Shown here: piece by piece, positions 42,462 to 51,601 of the stretch
Position numbering within the stretch: the stretch's first letter is position 1
Layout of the letters: each line of letters opens with the position of its first letter
Assembly (NCBI GenBank): GCA_963819975.1
Contig: CAWFYE010000009.1
Location: 62,001-126,000 of the forward strand
Length of the DNA: 64,000 bases
Source: Palsa-1392 sp963819975
GTDB taxonomy: Bacteria; Verrucomicrobiota; Verrucomicrobiia; Chthoniobacterales; UBA10450
Direction of reading: 5' to 3'
Made by a program: the position numbers and the translations under genes
Notes under the pieces: model-generated
What the model saw: only the letters and a program-made list of their open reading frames with translations
What the model was told of the DNA's origin: nothing
Database searches by the model: none

Positions 42462-43829
42462 GCCCTTGCGCGGTGCACTCTCCGAGCGCGGGCGAAAGTT
42501 CAACATCAGCGGCAAACCGGGGAAAGGCTCGGCCTCCCGAATTTTCGCCTCGAGGTAGCGCGCGTAGGTGTCGACCAACAACTTCGGATCGTTCACGAAA
42601 AGGACAAACTCAGGCGTGGGAAGCGGGCAGTTTTCCCCGCGCGTTTGCGTGGCGTAAAATAACTTCAGGCGCTTGTTAGCCGACATCGGAGGCGGGCTGA
42701 CGACAAATGCTTCGCGCAGCAAGCGGTTGAGCACGCCGGTGCTGAGCCGCGCTTGAGCTCCGCGGCGGATCTTGCGGATCGCGCCGAAAAGGCGCTCAAC
42801 ATTTTCGCCGGTGAGGGCGGAGGCAACGAGGATGGGCGCGTAGGGCAGGAAGAAGAGCCGTCCGCGTGTTTCCTCGATCAGCTTGGCGAGCGTTTCCTTG
42901 GCATTGCGCTCCGGTTTCAGGAGGTCCCACTTATTGACCAGGATCAGCGACGGTTTTTGCGACTTCAGGATGAGGGCCGCGATTTTTTTGTCCTGTAACG
43001 TGACCCCGCTGGTGGCATCGACCACCAATACGCAAAGATCGGCGCGCCGGATGGTGCGTTCGGAGCGCATAACACTGAAAACCTCGACCGAGCTGGAATG
43101 CTTTCCCCGCGCCCGAATGCCCGCCGTGTCGATGAGCAGGAAATCATCTTTGCCATGCCGATAGGCGATATCGACCGCGTCGCGCGTTGTGCCTGGGATG
43201 TTGCTCACGATTGTGCGCCGATCGCTCAGGATGGCGTTGATGAGGGAAGATTTGCCAACGTTAGGCCGGCCCACGATGGCGAGCGAAAGTGGCGTCTTGA
43301 CCGGAGCCTGATCGCTCGCCTCCAACAGGGGCAGGCGTTCCCCGATCGCTCTGACTAACGAATCGATGCCAAGCCCGTGTGCGGCGCTGATCGCGAAGCT
43401 GTCGAACCCGAGACGCTGGAACTCGAGGTCGAAATCTTCGTGCTTCGGATGATCGATCTTGTTCACGACCAGCAGGACCGGACGCTTCGAGCGCCGCAAC
43501 AGTCGCGCCAGTTCCTGGTCGATTGGGGTCAGGCCCTCCTGCGCGTCAACCGTGAAGAGAATGACGTCGGCTTCGCGCATGGCCGCGTCCGCCGCCGTCC
43601 GCACCTCCTTGAGCAATTCGGTTTCTCCGTGGCCGCCGATTCCGCCCGTGTCCCAGATCGTGAACGGCGAATCGCCACGTTTGCTCGGCGCCGAGATCCG
43701 GTCGCGGGTGATGCCCGGCTGGTCGTGGACAATGGCAATGTTGCGCCCCGCCAGCCGATTGAAGAGAGCGGACTTACCGACGTTAGGCCGGCCGACGATT
43801 GCGACCTGGCGGCTCTTCGATTTTTCCAT
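42456..43829 (-). CDS. der: Ribosome-assembly GTPase Der (EngA)
   Basis: The 457-residue product has two tandem GTPase domains. The first has GRPNVGKSALFN, WDTGGIGG and NKID; the second has GRPNVGKSSLIN, DTAGIRARGK and NKWD. A C-terminal KH-like domain follows (RLLREAFVVSPPPMSANKRL). It acts in 50S maturation. A CCTAACGA word lies just before the start (43832). A truncated copy of its first 28 or so codons lies at 47.7 kb. Confidence 0.97.
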   Translation of the reverse strand: MEKSKSRQVAIVGRPNVGKSALFNRLAGRNIAIVHDQPGITRDRISAPSKRGDSPFTIWDTGGIGGHGETELLKEVRTAADAAMREADVILFTVDAQEGLTPIDQELARLLRRSKRPVLLVVNKIDHPKHEDFDLEFQRLGFDSFAISAAHGLGIDSLVRAIGERLPLLEASDQAPVKTPLSLAIVGRPNVGKSSLINAILSDRRTIVSNIPGTTRDAVDIAYRHGKDDFLLIDTAGIRARGKHSSSVEVFSVMRSERTIRRADLCVLVVDATSGVTLQDKKIAALILKSQKPSLILVNKWDLLKPERNAKETLAKLIEETRGRLFFLPYAPILVASALTGENVERLFGAIRKIRRGAQARLSTGVLNRLLREAFVVSPPPMSANKRLKLFYATQTRGENCPLPTPEFVLFVNDPKLLVDTYARYLEAKIREAEPFPGLPLMLNFRPRSESAPRKGM

Positions 43830-44177
43830 AGCCTAACGACCCGTTTTCTCCGCTCGTAAGCCGCGCAGGCCGGTTTCGGCTGGCAGACGAGGTTGATCTT
43901 TTCGATTATTTTCATCGCGGTGGATATGCCGCAAGAGAGGCGATGATCCGCAGTTGCGCGAATAGAAAAGCGCGGCCGCAAAGGACAACGGGCGGCGGTT
44001 TGAAGCCGCCACGTCACGCGGTTCGCGGGATTTTGCAGTGACGGCGAGCGATTAAATAAAAATCGCCAGGTGGCGGTTCCAGCCAGAAATTCCGGTTGAT
44101 AGATTCGAAGTACATTATCCCGCGGAAAAGAGCCGCACCGCAGAGATGTCATAACCGCGAAGAAAACTAATGCGAAA
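43830..44177. other. Intergenic region between der and a divergent small gene
   Basis: About 350 bases with no convincing gene. It contains the CCTAACGA word at 43832, a GGCGG/CCGCC small hairpin near 43990-44010, and an A/T-richer stretch (44050-44150) that may hold the promoter for the 44178 gene. I see no RNA gene. Confidence 0.5.
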
Positions 44178-44585
44178 ATGAATGACCTCGTCAATGCTCA
44201 ACGCCCTCATCCTGGCGTTGCTACCGTCGCCGCGACGGAAGCGCAGGCCATCAACGTCAGCTGGCAACCCGTCGGCCTCGCTCTGGGCCAGACCGCGCGG
44301 GTGACGGCAGCCAACACTGGGGCCAGAAGCATTAGCCTCACCAGCGTGACGTTTCTCGATAGTGCGGGCATCGTCCTGGCACAATTTGTCCGGCAGGTCA
44401 TCGAGCCAGGCAAGATGATGTCCTTTGATCTTGAGGGAGATAAGATTATTCGAGAAGGCAATCGCACCCAGATCCGGGTCGTCGTTTCTGCTGCCAGTTT
44501 CGCGGGCCTCGTGCACTCAACCGAGATCTTTGAAAACGACACCGGAAAGACCACGGTGCTCTCCGATCCTCCCGAGCCCGACTAG
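44178..44585 (+). CDS. Conserved hypothetical protein, single beta-sandwich-like domain
   Basis: The 135-residue product has no signal peptide. The core alternates strands: QAINVSWQPVGLALGQTARV, ISLTSVTFLDSAGIVLAQ and RTQIRVVVSAASFAGL, ending HSTEIFENDTGKTTVLS. That end pattern is shared with secreted beta-sandwich proteins of soil bacteria in which a signal peptide is present. The missing signal suggests an N-terminal truncation or a different start. The function is unknown. Confidence 0.6.
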   Translation: MNDLVNAQRPHPGVATVAATEAQAINVSWQPVGLALGQTARVTAANTGARSISLTSVTFLDSAGIVLAQFVRQVIEPGKMMSFDLEGDKIIREGNRTQIRVVVSAASFAGLVHSTEIFENDTGKTTVLSDPPEPD

Positions 44586-45316
44586 TGCTGCGACTGCTGT
44601 GAAGTGAGGGCTGATTAAACGGTGTTCCATCTTCGTCGCGGCGGTCGGTGAGCGCGGAACATTCTGCATGTGCAGAAGCATGGCATCTGTTTAGCCCTAA
44701 CTCTGGCTGAAGTTGGACGGCAGCTCCGGGGAGCACAGGCCGCTGGCCTGTCGCGTTTGGCGGCTCGCCAAACGCTCGAGCGCAGGAAGAGCGGCCGAGG
44801 AGCGGGGGTCGCGTCGCTCGAGGCAAAGATTAGCAGGATTGCTCCACCCTGGATGGCGCGCACAGGTTGGAAGCGAGCCGCCTCCAACGACAGGCCAGCG
44901 GCCTGTGCTCCCCGGACACGAGTCGCTGTCCTCCCACCGTTAGAACGCCTCGCTCGCAGCGAGCGGCCAATTTCAGAGCGCCGCAGTTCCGACATGTCTA
45001 TCGACCCGCTCTTAAACCCTCCAAGCTCCGCCAGGAGCGACGTGGGGAACTGCGGTTGCCTGACGGCCTCCCAGTTTCGCGAAAAAATCAAACTTTCGTG
45101 GCGGGTCTCGGCCGGGCCTTCCGCTTTAGGAGATGGAGGATATTAACAAACTAATACCTACATTCTACAAAATGGATATTTTCGCCACTCCTGTTTGCGG
45201 GCCCCGCACAACACGGGGGAAGATAAATCTCGACAAATGGATGCGCGCTCACCAAAAATCCAGCCGTTAGCGTTCACACGCCACGAATAACAATCAATCT
45301 TCGGAAGGAACAAAGA
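44586..45316. other. Gene-poor repeat tract
   Basis: I see no credible coding gene. The left half holds the inverted repeat at 44725-44916. The right half has another small palindrome (CGCTCGC/GCGAGCG around 44948-44965) and then A/T-rich sequence leading to the broken delta-60 gene. Confidence 0.55.
44725..44916. repeat. Long inverted repeat built of nested hairpins
   Basis: Arms 44725-44753 and 44888-44916 are perfect 29-bp reverse complements. Each arm contains the palindrome ACAGGCC-GCT-GGCCTGT. Next to the left arm is CGTTTGGCG-GCT-CGCCAAACG (44754-44774). Before the right arm is a GTTGGA/TCCAAC palindrome. The repeated hairpin-with-GCT-loop design is REP-like and suggests a multi-copy, possibly RAYT-mobilised intergenic element. 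Confidence 0.8.
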
Positions 45317-47389
45317 ATGAGAAATCACCGACAGATAGATTGAATTCCCATGCTAGGTCGCAGCCAAACCCGTGGGCCTCGCCCGCCTTTCGTCAAAAGT
45401 CCGCTGAAGCGTTCACACGGCTCGGTTTTTCGGGGTGCGGCACTCTGCTCGCTTTGGCTGGCCTTCGCCTCGCCCGTCCGAGCGCAGGATGATGTGGCCG
45501 ATAGTTTTAACCCAGGGGCAAATCAACCGTCACCGCGATCGTCGTCCAGCCCAACGGCAAGGTCATCGTCGGTGGACAATTCACCGCCCTCGGAGGTGGG
45601 GGAACAGGTAGCAACACACGCAATCACATCGGGCGACTTAATGCGGACGGAACGATTGATGCCAGCTTCAACCCAGGAACGATGGGCCAGTCTATGCACT
45701 GGCCCTGCAAACCGACGGCAAAATCCTGGTTGGCGGAGGTTTCACGACCCTCGGGGGCGGGATGGGCACGGTCACCCGCGATGAGTTCGGGCGACTCAAC
45801 GCCGACGGCTCGATTGATGCGAGCTTTAACCGGGCCAGGAACGAATGGAGCAGGTCTTTGCGATGGCCGTGCAGGCTGACGGAAAGATTCTCGTGCGGAG
45901 GGCAATTTGGCAATCTGGGCGGCGTGGCCCGCAGCAACATAGGACGGGTCGATGCGAATGGAACGGTTGACGCGACCTTCGATCCAACTGTTGACGGACC
46001 AGTCTTCACCCTGGCGCTGCAGGCCGACGGACAGATTTTTCTTGGAGGATAATTTACGTTCATCGGCAGACCCAGAGGCTAGCCATTGCACGACTTGATT
46101 CCGACGGGACCTGGACCCGACCTTTGAGGCGGGCGGCGTCGTTTTAGCCAATGTTTGGTCGTGCAGGCTGACCAGAAAATCGTCCTCGGCGGCATGTTCT
46201 CCACCTTGGCGGCGGCGGTACAAATGCGCCGCAAAAATATTGCAAGAATCAATGCCGATGGCTCGGTCGACCCAGGCTTCGATCCGGGCGCGGATGCCAG
46301 GTCATTCGCTGTCGCGTTGCAGGAAGATCAGAAGATTTTGGTCGGAGGGTCATTTAACAACATGGGCGGCGGGGACCGGCACGACTGCGCGCTACAAAAT
46401 CGGACGAGTGAATCCTAACGGCACGCTTGACTCTGATTTTGATCCCGGCGAACGGCGAGAGCATACTAAGTCTGGTCACACAGGCCGACGATAAGATTTT
46501 GGTCGGCGGAGGGTTCGGATTTCTCGGGGGCGGCGGGACTGGAATGACACCACGGAACGATATTGGCCGACTGGGCCTTTCGGGCGCTCCGCCACCGCCT
46601 TCTCCTTCCCAACTGCAAAACATATCGACTCGTGTCGATGTGTTGGGCGGTGACGAAGTCCTCATCGGCGGCTTCATCGTCTCCGAACCCACGGCCAAGC
46701 AAGTGATCGTGCGCGGTATCGGCCCATCCTTAACTGCATTCGGAGTCAACGGCGCTTTGGCCGACCCAGTCCTTGAGTTACACAAGCCCGACGGCACCGT
46801 CGTGACGAACGACAATTGGATGGACACCCAGAAGACGGAGATCACCGCCAGCGGCCTGAAGCCGACTGATAATCTCGAGTCCGCGATTCTGGCCACCCTC
46901 GAACCGGGTGCCTACACTGCGATCGTCCGCGGGAAAAATGGTGGCACAGGAGTCGGATTGGTCGAGGCCTACGATCTCGATCCTCCTCCAAGCGCCTCCA
47001 AACTGGCCAACATCAGTACCCGCGGCTTCGTCCAAACTGGAGATAACGTCATGATCGGAGGCTTCATCCTCGGCGGGGGTGGTGGCGCATCCTCGACCGT
47101 GATCGCGCGCGCTATAGGCCCAAGTCTGGCCGATTTCGGCGTTGCCAACGTACTGGCCGACCCCTACCTCGAGATCCACGACGTGAACGGCGCAACGATC
47201 GACGGAAATGACGATTGGATGAACGACCCGGACATGCAGACGATCATCGACGACGGGTTTGCGCCCACGAAGCCAGCGGAATCCGCCACCCTCAGTAATC
47301 TCGGCCCGGGAAGCTATACCGCGATCGTCGGCGGCAAAAACGGCATGACGGGTGTGGCCCTGGTCGAAATCTACGATGTTAGTCCTTAG
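45317..47389 (+). pseudogene. Frameshifted delta-60 repeat protein (first copy)
   Basis: The translated pieces form one protein in the order signal peptide (ALCSLWLAFASPVRAQDDVA), delta-60 units (GKVIVGGQFTALGGGGTG, GRLNADGTIDASFNPG and similar), and two NISTR modules. The frame must change at least five times between about 45515 and 46430, and there is a stop near 46052. Its intact-looking homologue follows at 47962. It is either a decaying duplicate or a stretch of base-call indels. Start context near 45317 matches the paralogue's start. Confidence 0.7.
46427..47389 (+). CDS. Open 3' part of the broken delta-60 gene: two NISTR modules
   Basis: This 320-residue frame begins in the last delta-60 unit (DDKILVGGGFGFLGGGGTGM). 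It continues through a Pro/Ser linker into two tandem NISTR modules (about residues 64-187 and 193-320), ending LVEIYDVSP. It has no proper start or signal peptide of its own and belongs to the disrupted gene beginning at 45317. The modules are well preserved despite the damage upstream. Confidence 0.65.
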   Translation: MTLILIPANGESILSLVTQADDKILVGGGFGFLGGGGTGMTPRNDIGRLGLSGAPPPPSPSQLQNISTRVDVLGGDEVLIGGFIVSEPTAKQVIVRGIGPSLTAFGVNGALADPVLELHKPDGTVVTNDNWMDTQKTEITASGLKPTDNLESAILATLEPGAYTAIVRGKNGGTGVGLVEAYDLDPPPSASKLANISTRGFVQTGDNVMIGGFILGGGGGASSTVIARAIGPSLADFGVANVLADPYLEIHDVNGATIDGNDDWMNDPDMQTIIDDGFAPTKPAESATLSNLGPGSYTAIVGGKNGMTGVALVEIYDVSP

Positions 47390-47519
47390 AATTAAGGTGC
47401 GGTGCAACAGCTAACGCGAGACTGGAGGGCAACGCTCAGTCGTTGCCGTGTTTGCTGAGCTGAGAGTGAATCGGTGGTGGATAACGGCATTCAGAACGCG
47501 GGAACGGTCGACCTCGCGC

Positions 47520-47751
47520 CTAACGACCTTCGGAAGATCCGTTCGCGTTCGCATGCCCCTGCGGCCCGAGCTGACGAAAACCGTCCATCACGTAAATGAT
47601 GCCGCTGATGAAAGTGAAAAATCCCGCCGCCGCGACCACGTAGATGAGTGGGACGATATGAATTACGGCCGACCAGGGGGTTGAAGAGCGCGGACTTGCC
47701 TACGTTAGGGCGGCCAACAATGGCGACCTGGCGATGAATCCCTGTTGACAT
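47520..47751 (-). pseudogene. Fused remnants: 5' end of der joined to 3' end of pgsA
   Basis: From an ATG at 47751 the frame reads RQVAIVGRPNVGKSALFN and then a GRN, matching the der N-terminus. At about 47665-47680 it switches to pgsA C-terminal sequence, PLIYVVAAAGFFTF through YVMDGFRQLG, ending with TAG at 47520 in another frame. It is the deletion scar of a tandem duplication of a pgsA/delta-60/der unit. A CCTAACGA word flanks each end (47519 and 47753). Confidence 0.85.
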
Positions 47752-47952
47752 ACCTAACGAATCTTAGCCCTGCCTCGAGCGCATCCGGTGCCGGGATCGA
47801 TGCAGCGTGTGCGCAGGAACCCCCGTGCAAGAGGATGGCAACGATCGGCCGAGATAAATGGCCGAAAATTTAATCTCGACAGTATTTAAGAAAGTGGAAA
47901 AACTCAGGCTAGCGCCCGTTTTCACCGTTCTCGCGCACGAACATCAACCTCC

Positions 47953-47959
47953 GGAGGGA
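47953..47959 (+). promoter_or_regulatory. Ribosome binding site of the second delta-60 gene
   Basis: GGAGGGA lies just before the ATG at 47962 and fixes that start despite an unusually long N-terminal region before the signal-peptide core. The 200 bases upstream (47752-47952) contain no gene. Confidence 0.6.
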
Positions 47960-47961
47960 CC

Positions 47962-49200
47962 ATGAAAGTCAAAACGTTAGTCGTCTATCTCTTCCAGTCG
48001 AAAAATCGGCTGGCTTCGTCTTATTCCAGCGAACAGGCATTGCCCGCAGTTGCGCGCGTCAATCCGTCGGTATACAAAAAACGCGATCCTCTTCCCTCAG
48101 CACGGATTGCTGCTCTGCTCGGTGCAGCATTCCTCTTGTGCCTCCCGCAGAGCAGGGCGGCGGAAGATGTCGCTGACAGTTTCAACCCGGGCGCCGATCA
48201 CCTTGTACGGACGGTCGTGGTGCAAGCCGACGGCAAGGTCGTGGTCGGTGGCGATTTTACGATGCTGGGAGGCGGTGGCGACGGGAACACGGCCCGTAGC
48301 CACCTCGGGCGTTTGAATCCCGATGGCAGCCTCGACTCTGCTTATAATCCAGGGGTCAACAACATCGTCGTGGACCTCGTTCTGCAACCGGACGGGAAGT
48401 TGCTCGTCGGAGGAGGTTTCACCATGCTGGGCGGGGGCGGAACAGGCACGACGATGCGCAACTCGCTCGGTCGTCTCAACGCCAACGGCACTCTCGATAC
48501 CACTTTCGATCCCGACGTCCTTGGTAACTCCGGTTTGAACGGCGTCGTCAACGCCCTGGCCCTGCAGCCGGATGGCAAGATTTTGGTCGCGGGAAGTTTC
48601 ACCAGTCTGGCGGGTGCACCGCGCAGCAATCTTGGGCGATTGAATGCCGACGGCTCCATCGACGCGACTTTTGATCCCTTCGTTTCGGGAGGCGAAGTCG
48701 ACACCGTGGCCGTTCAGGCTGATGGCAAGATCGTTGTTGGTGGCTTTTTTACTTCACTCGGCGCGCCGTTCGAACATCCCTTCATCGGACGTCTAAATGC
48801 CAATGGCACGATCGATTCGACCTTTAATGCCTCGCTCGACTCCAACGGATTCTCCGTCAACGTCCTAAAACTGGGGATCCAGGCGGATGGGAAAATCCTC
48901 GTCGGCGGTAACTTTCGCAACGCCAATAGCCAGGAGCGCAACGACCTCGCCCGGTTCAACGCGAACGGCAGCCTCGACACGAGCTTTGACCCAGGTGTCA
49001 GCAACATCGTGTATGCTTTTGCGTTTCAACCCGACGGCAAAATTCTGGTCGGCGGCAGTTTCCCAAGCTGGCGGCGGCGGCTTTGGAACCACAGTGCGCA
49101 ACCACATTGGGCGACTCAACCAGGACGGTACCCTCGACACCACGTTCGATCCAGGCGCGAGTTCGGATGTAGGCGATTTCGCGCTGCAGGACGACGGTAA
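47962..49200 (+). CDS. Secreted delta-60 repeat protein, N-terminal part (second copy)
   Basis: The 412-codon frame has a long basic N-region, then a hydrophobic signal (IAALLGAAFLLCLPQSRAAE). About six delta-60 units follow, of the form VxxVxxQxDGKIxVGGxFxxLGG...RxxxGRLNxDGSxDxxFxPG. The frame is lost near 49065, where WRRRLWNHSAQ replaces the expected GGGGFGTTVRNHIGRLN present in another frame. The true protein should continue through 49327 to the NISTR modules ending at 50075. It is probably a beta-propeller or solenoid at the cell surface. Confidence 0.75.
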   Translation: MKVKTLVVYLFQSKNRLASSYSSEQALPAVARVNPSVYKKRDPLPSARIAALLGAAFLLCLPQSRAAEDVADSFNPGADHLVRTVVVQADGKVVVGGDFTMLGGGGDGNTARSHLGRLNPDGSLDSAYNPGVNNIVVDLVLQPDGKLLVGGGFTMLGGGGTGTTMRNSLGRLNANGTLDTTFDPDVLGNSGLNGVVNALALQPDGKILVAGSFTSLAGAPRSNLGRLNADGSIDATFDPFVSGGEVDTVAVQADGKIVVGGFFTSLGAPFEHPFIGRLNANGTIDSTFNASLDSNGFSVNVLKLGIQADGKILVGGNFRNANSQERNDLARFNANGSLDTSFDPGVSNIVYAFAFQPDGKILVGGSFPSWRRRLWNHSAQPHWATQPGRYPRHHVRSRREFGCRRFRAAGRR

Positions 49201-49328
49201 GATCCTGACGGTCGGACTATTCCACACGATGCGGGCGGCAGATCGGAATGGCTGGACGCAATTACATTGGCTGACTCGCGCGCCGCCGGCTCCAATTCCC
49301 GCCCCTCAATATTTCTACCCGGCTTGAT
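49066..49328 (+). pseudogene. Out-of-frame linker of the second delta-60 gene
   Basis: In the next frame this stretch encodes one more delta-60 unit (NHIGRLNQDGTLDTTFDPGA, then LQDDGKILTVGLFH) and a Pro-rich linker ending APIPAPQ. A second shift is then needed to enter the NISTR frame (LNISTRLDVLTSDEV). Two indels therefore separate the three parts of one gene. Confidence 0.65.
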
Positions 49329-50075
49329 GTGCTGACCTCCGATGAAGTGCTCATTGGCGGATTTATCATCACCGGCCCGGCACCGAAACAAGTTCTACTT
49401 CGCGCGATCGGGCCATCCCTGAGTATTGGCGGCACGACGCAACTGCTCGCGGACCCGGTCCTCGACCTGCATTACCCCGACGGCAGCGTGACGAGGAATG
49501 ATAACTGGATGGACACACAGGCCGCGGAGATCGAGGCGACCGGCCTTCCTCCGACCGATGACTTGGAATCCGCCATCGTCGCTACGCTCGAGCCTGGCGC
49601 CTACACCGCGATCGTGACCGGAAATGGGCCCGGGGGAGTTGGGGCGGGGACAGGTGTCGGCTTGGTCGAGGTCTATGATCTCGATCCAAGCCCCGCGGCA
49701 TCCAAACTGGCGAACATCAGCACGCGCGGGTTAGTGCAAACTGGGGACAACGTCATGATCGGCGGTTTTATCCTGGGCGGTGGGACGGAGGCCTCTGACA
49801 TCGTGGTGCGCGGGATCGGCCCATCCTTGCTGATCAGTGATCTGACCGATCCGAAGATCGAGTTGCATGATCAGAACGGCGCCATCGTCGACAGCAACGA
49901 CAACTGGATGGACAACCCGGACATGCAGACCATCATCGACGATCAGTTGGCCCCGACCGAGCCATTGGAAGCGGCCTTGATTGGTAGCTTTGCGCCGGGC
50001 GCCTACACCGTGATCTTAACGGGCACCAACAATACTACCGGGATCGGTTTGGTCGAAGTTTATCATCTCAACTAA
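49329..50075 (+). CDS. NISTR-module C-terminus of the second delta-60 protein
   Basis: This 248-residue frame holds two NISTR modules. The first lacks only its opening residues, which lie just upstream in the same frame. Each has TxDxVxIGGFIxxG, a RAIGPSL or RGIGPSL stretch, DNWMD and PGAYTxIxTG, closing LVEVYHLN. It is the C-terminal portion of the gene starting at 47962. It is paralogous to 46427-47389 and to the end of the GloVer protein at 11469. Confidence 0.7.
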   Translation: MLTSDEVLIGGFIITGPAPKQVLLRAIGPSLSIGGTTQLLADPVLDLHYPDGSVTRNDNWMDTQAAEIEATGLPPTDDLESAIVATLEPGAYTAIVTGNGPGGVGAGTGVGLVEVYDLDPSPAASKLANISTRGLVQTGDNVMIGGFILGGGTEASDIVVRGIGPSLLISDLTDPKIELHDQNGAIVDSNDNWMDNPDMQTIIDDQLAPTEPLEAALIGSFAPGAYTVILTGTNNTTGIGLVEVYHLN

Positions 50076-50122
50076 CCGTCCCAGCCAATCGTTAGGCAGG
50101 CCAGTCAAAGATCACCCGCCCG

Positions 50123-50722
50123 TCAGTGAGGTTCGGTCTGCCCGTGCGCGCCGAGCTGGCGGAAGCCATCCATGACGTAGATGACGCCGGAGACGAAAGT
50201 GAAAAATCCCGCCGCCGCGACGACATAGATGAGTGGAATGAACATGAGCTGCAACATCACCCAGGCGATTGCTGCCATTTGCAAAAAGGTCGCGACTTTT
50301 CCGGTCCAGGCCGGCCGGACGGTCACCTTCCCATTCAGAACCTGCAGGACCGCGCTCCCGATCAGGATGACCGCATCGCGGCTAATGACGAGAACCGGGA
50401 ACCAGGTGGGAAATTGTCCGTACTGCGGATCGACGTCGCTCCAGTTGCTGATGCTGAGGGTGATAATACCGCTGAGAAGCAGGCCCTTGTCCGCGATCGG
50501 ATCGAGGATGACGCCGAGCGCGCTTTTCTGGTTGTAGCGGCGCGCGATATAGCCATCGAGCCCGTCGCTCGCCGCCGCCACGAGGAAAATGACGATGGCG
50601 GCGTAACGCTGCCATTCGATCGGCTCCCCACGCTTGATGCTCTCGCCGTAATAGATCGCCATCAGGACGAAGGCCGGAATCATCAGGATCCGGATGAGGG
50701 TGATCTTGTTAGCCGTAGTCAT
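50123..50722 (-). CDS. pgsA: CDP-diacylglycerol-glycerol-3-phosphate 3-phosphatidyltransferase
   Basis: The 199-residue product starts MTTANKITLIRILMIPAFVL. The CDP-alcohol phosphatidyltransferase motif SDGLDGYIARRYNQKSALGV-ILDPIADK is complete. Several membrane helices follow, and the C-terminus YVMDGFRQLG is duplicated in the remnant at 47.6 kb. It makes phosphatidylglycerophosphate. The extension upstream to 50761 lacks similarity and is rejected. A TCGTTAGG word lies past the stop at 50089. Confidence 0.9.
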   Translation of the reverse strand: MTTANKITLIRILMIPAFVLMAIYYGESIKRGEPIEWQRYAAIVIFLVAAASDGLDGYIARRYNQKSALGVILDPIADKGLLLSGIITLSISNWSDVDPQYGQFPTWFPVLVISRDAVILIGSAVLQVLNGKVTVRPAWTGKVATFLQMAAIAWVMLQLMFIPLIYVVAAAGFFTFVSGVIYVMDGFRQLGAHGQTEPH

Positions 50723-50869
50723 CGTGCGAATGGCAATATGACAGCGACTGCGCAAAGGCAACAGCGCCCAAGCGCGTCCCGGGAGGGCGAGACTCCCTGG
50801 AGCCGGAGCAAGCGGACCGCAACAGATGCACCTCCGCTCCTCTGCAACCGCAAGTCTAACGCCTAACGA

Positions 50870-51469
50870 TCACGTCTCGAGCGCGATGGGCGGAGCTTTC
50901 TCCTCCGACCGGTGCATCCGCTCGTGTTTTCCTTCCGCAAATTCCTCGATCATCTTCCTGTTGAAGGCCGGGATATCATCCGGGTTCCGGCTTGAGACAA
51001 GGCCGTTATCCACCACCACTTCTTCGTCGATCCAGTTGGCTCCGGCGTTGCGCATGTCTACCTGGATGGCCGGCCAGGAGGTCATCGTCCGGTCGCGCAC
51101 GAGGTCGGCGCTGATCAGGACCTGCGGACCGTGACAAATAACCGCGACCGGTTTGCCGGCCTCGAAGAAATGGCGCGCGAACTCGAGCGCGCTCTCCTCC
51201 TGCCGCATCGCGTCGGGGTTCAACAACCCGCCCGGGATCAGGAGCGCGTCAAAATCGGAACCGTCCGCGGAGTCGAGTGTGAGATCGACATCGAACTTGT
51301 CGCCTTTCTCGTCGTGATTCATTCCCTGAACCTTGCCGGACTTGATCGAGACGATCTTCGTTTCAGCGCCCGCCCCATGGAGCGCCTCGCGCGGTTCAGT
51401 CATTTCGACCTGCTCAAAACCATCGGCGACCAGGATCGCCACCTTTTTTCCATCCAGTTTGTTAGCCAT
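50870..51469 (-). CDS. DJ-1/PfpI family protein (class I glutamine amidotransferase-like)
   Basis: The 199-residue product starts MANKLDGKKVAILVADGFEQ. The catalytic Cys is in VICHGPQVLISADL, with the conserved Glu in DGFEQVEM and the loop LLIPGGLLNPD. It resembles YhbO/PfpI stress proteins with glyoxalase or protein-deglycase activity reported for relatives. The stop directly abuts a CCTAACGA word at 50862. Confidence 0.92.
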   Translation of the reverse strand: MANKLDGKKVAILVADGFEQVEMTEPREALHGAGAETKIVSIKSGKVQGMNHDEKGDKFDVDLTLDSADGSDFDALLIPGGLLNPDAMRQEESALEFARHFFEAGKPVAVICHGPQVLISADLVRDRTMTSWPAIQVDMRNAGANWIDEEVVVDNGLVSSRNPDDIPAFNRKMIEEFAEGKHERMHRSEEKAPPIALET

Positions 51470-51601
51470 AAAATTCCCTCCTCTGAGTTTATCGGGCGCA
51501 AGATTCGGACGGCCCGTCCTCTTCTTTCGCTTCCGAGGCCAGTCCTGGCCGTAAGCAACGAATGCTCCAGCGGCCAGGTTGCTAAGCGCGCGATTCCCGC
51601 G

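Noticed and set aside
47491..47751. A second functional Der-like GTPase
   Set aside because: Only the P-loop region is present before it runs out of frame into pgsA sequence; it is a remnant.
42456..50722. Transposon carrying the delta-60 genes
   Set aside because: No transposase, terminal repeats or target duplications were seen; the duplicated der/pgsA ends are better explained by tandem duplication and deletion.
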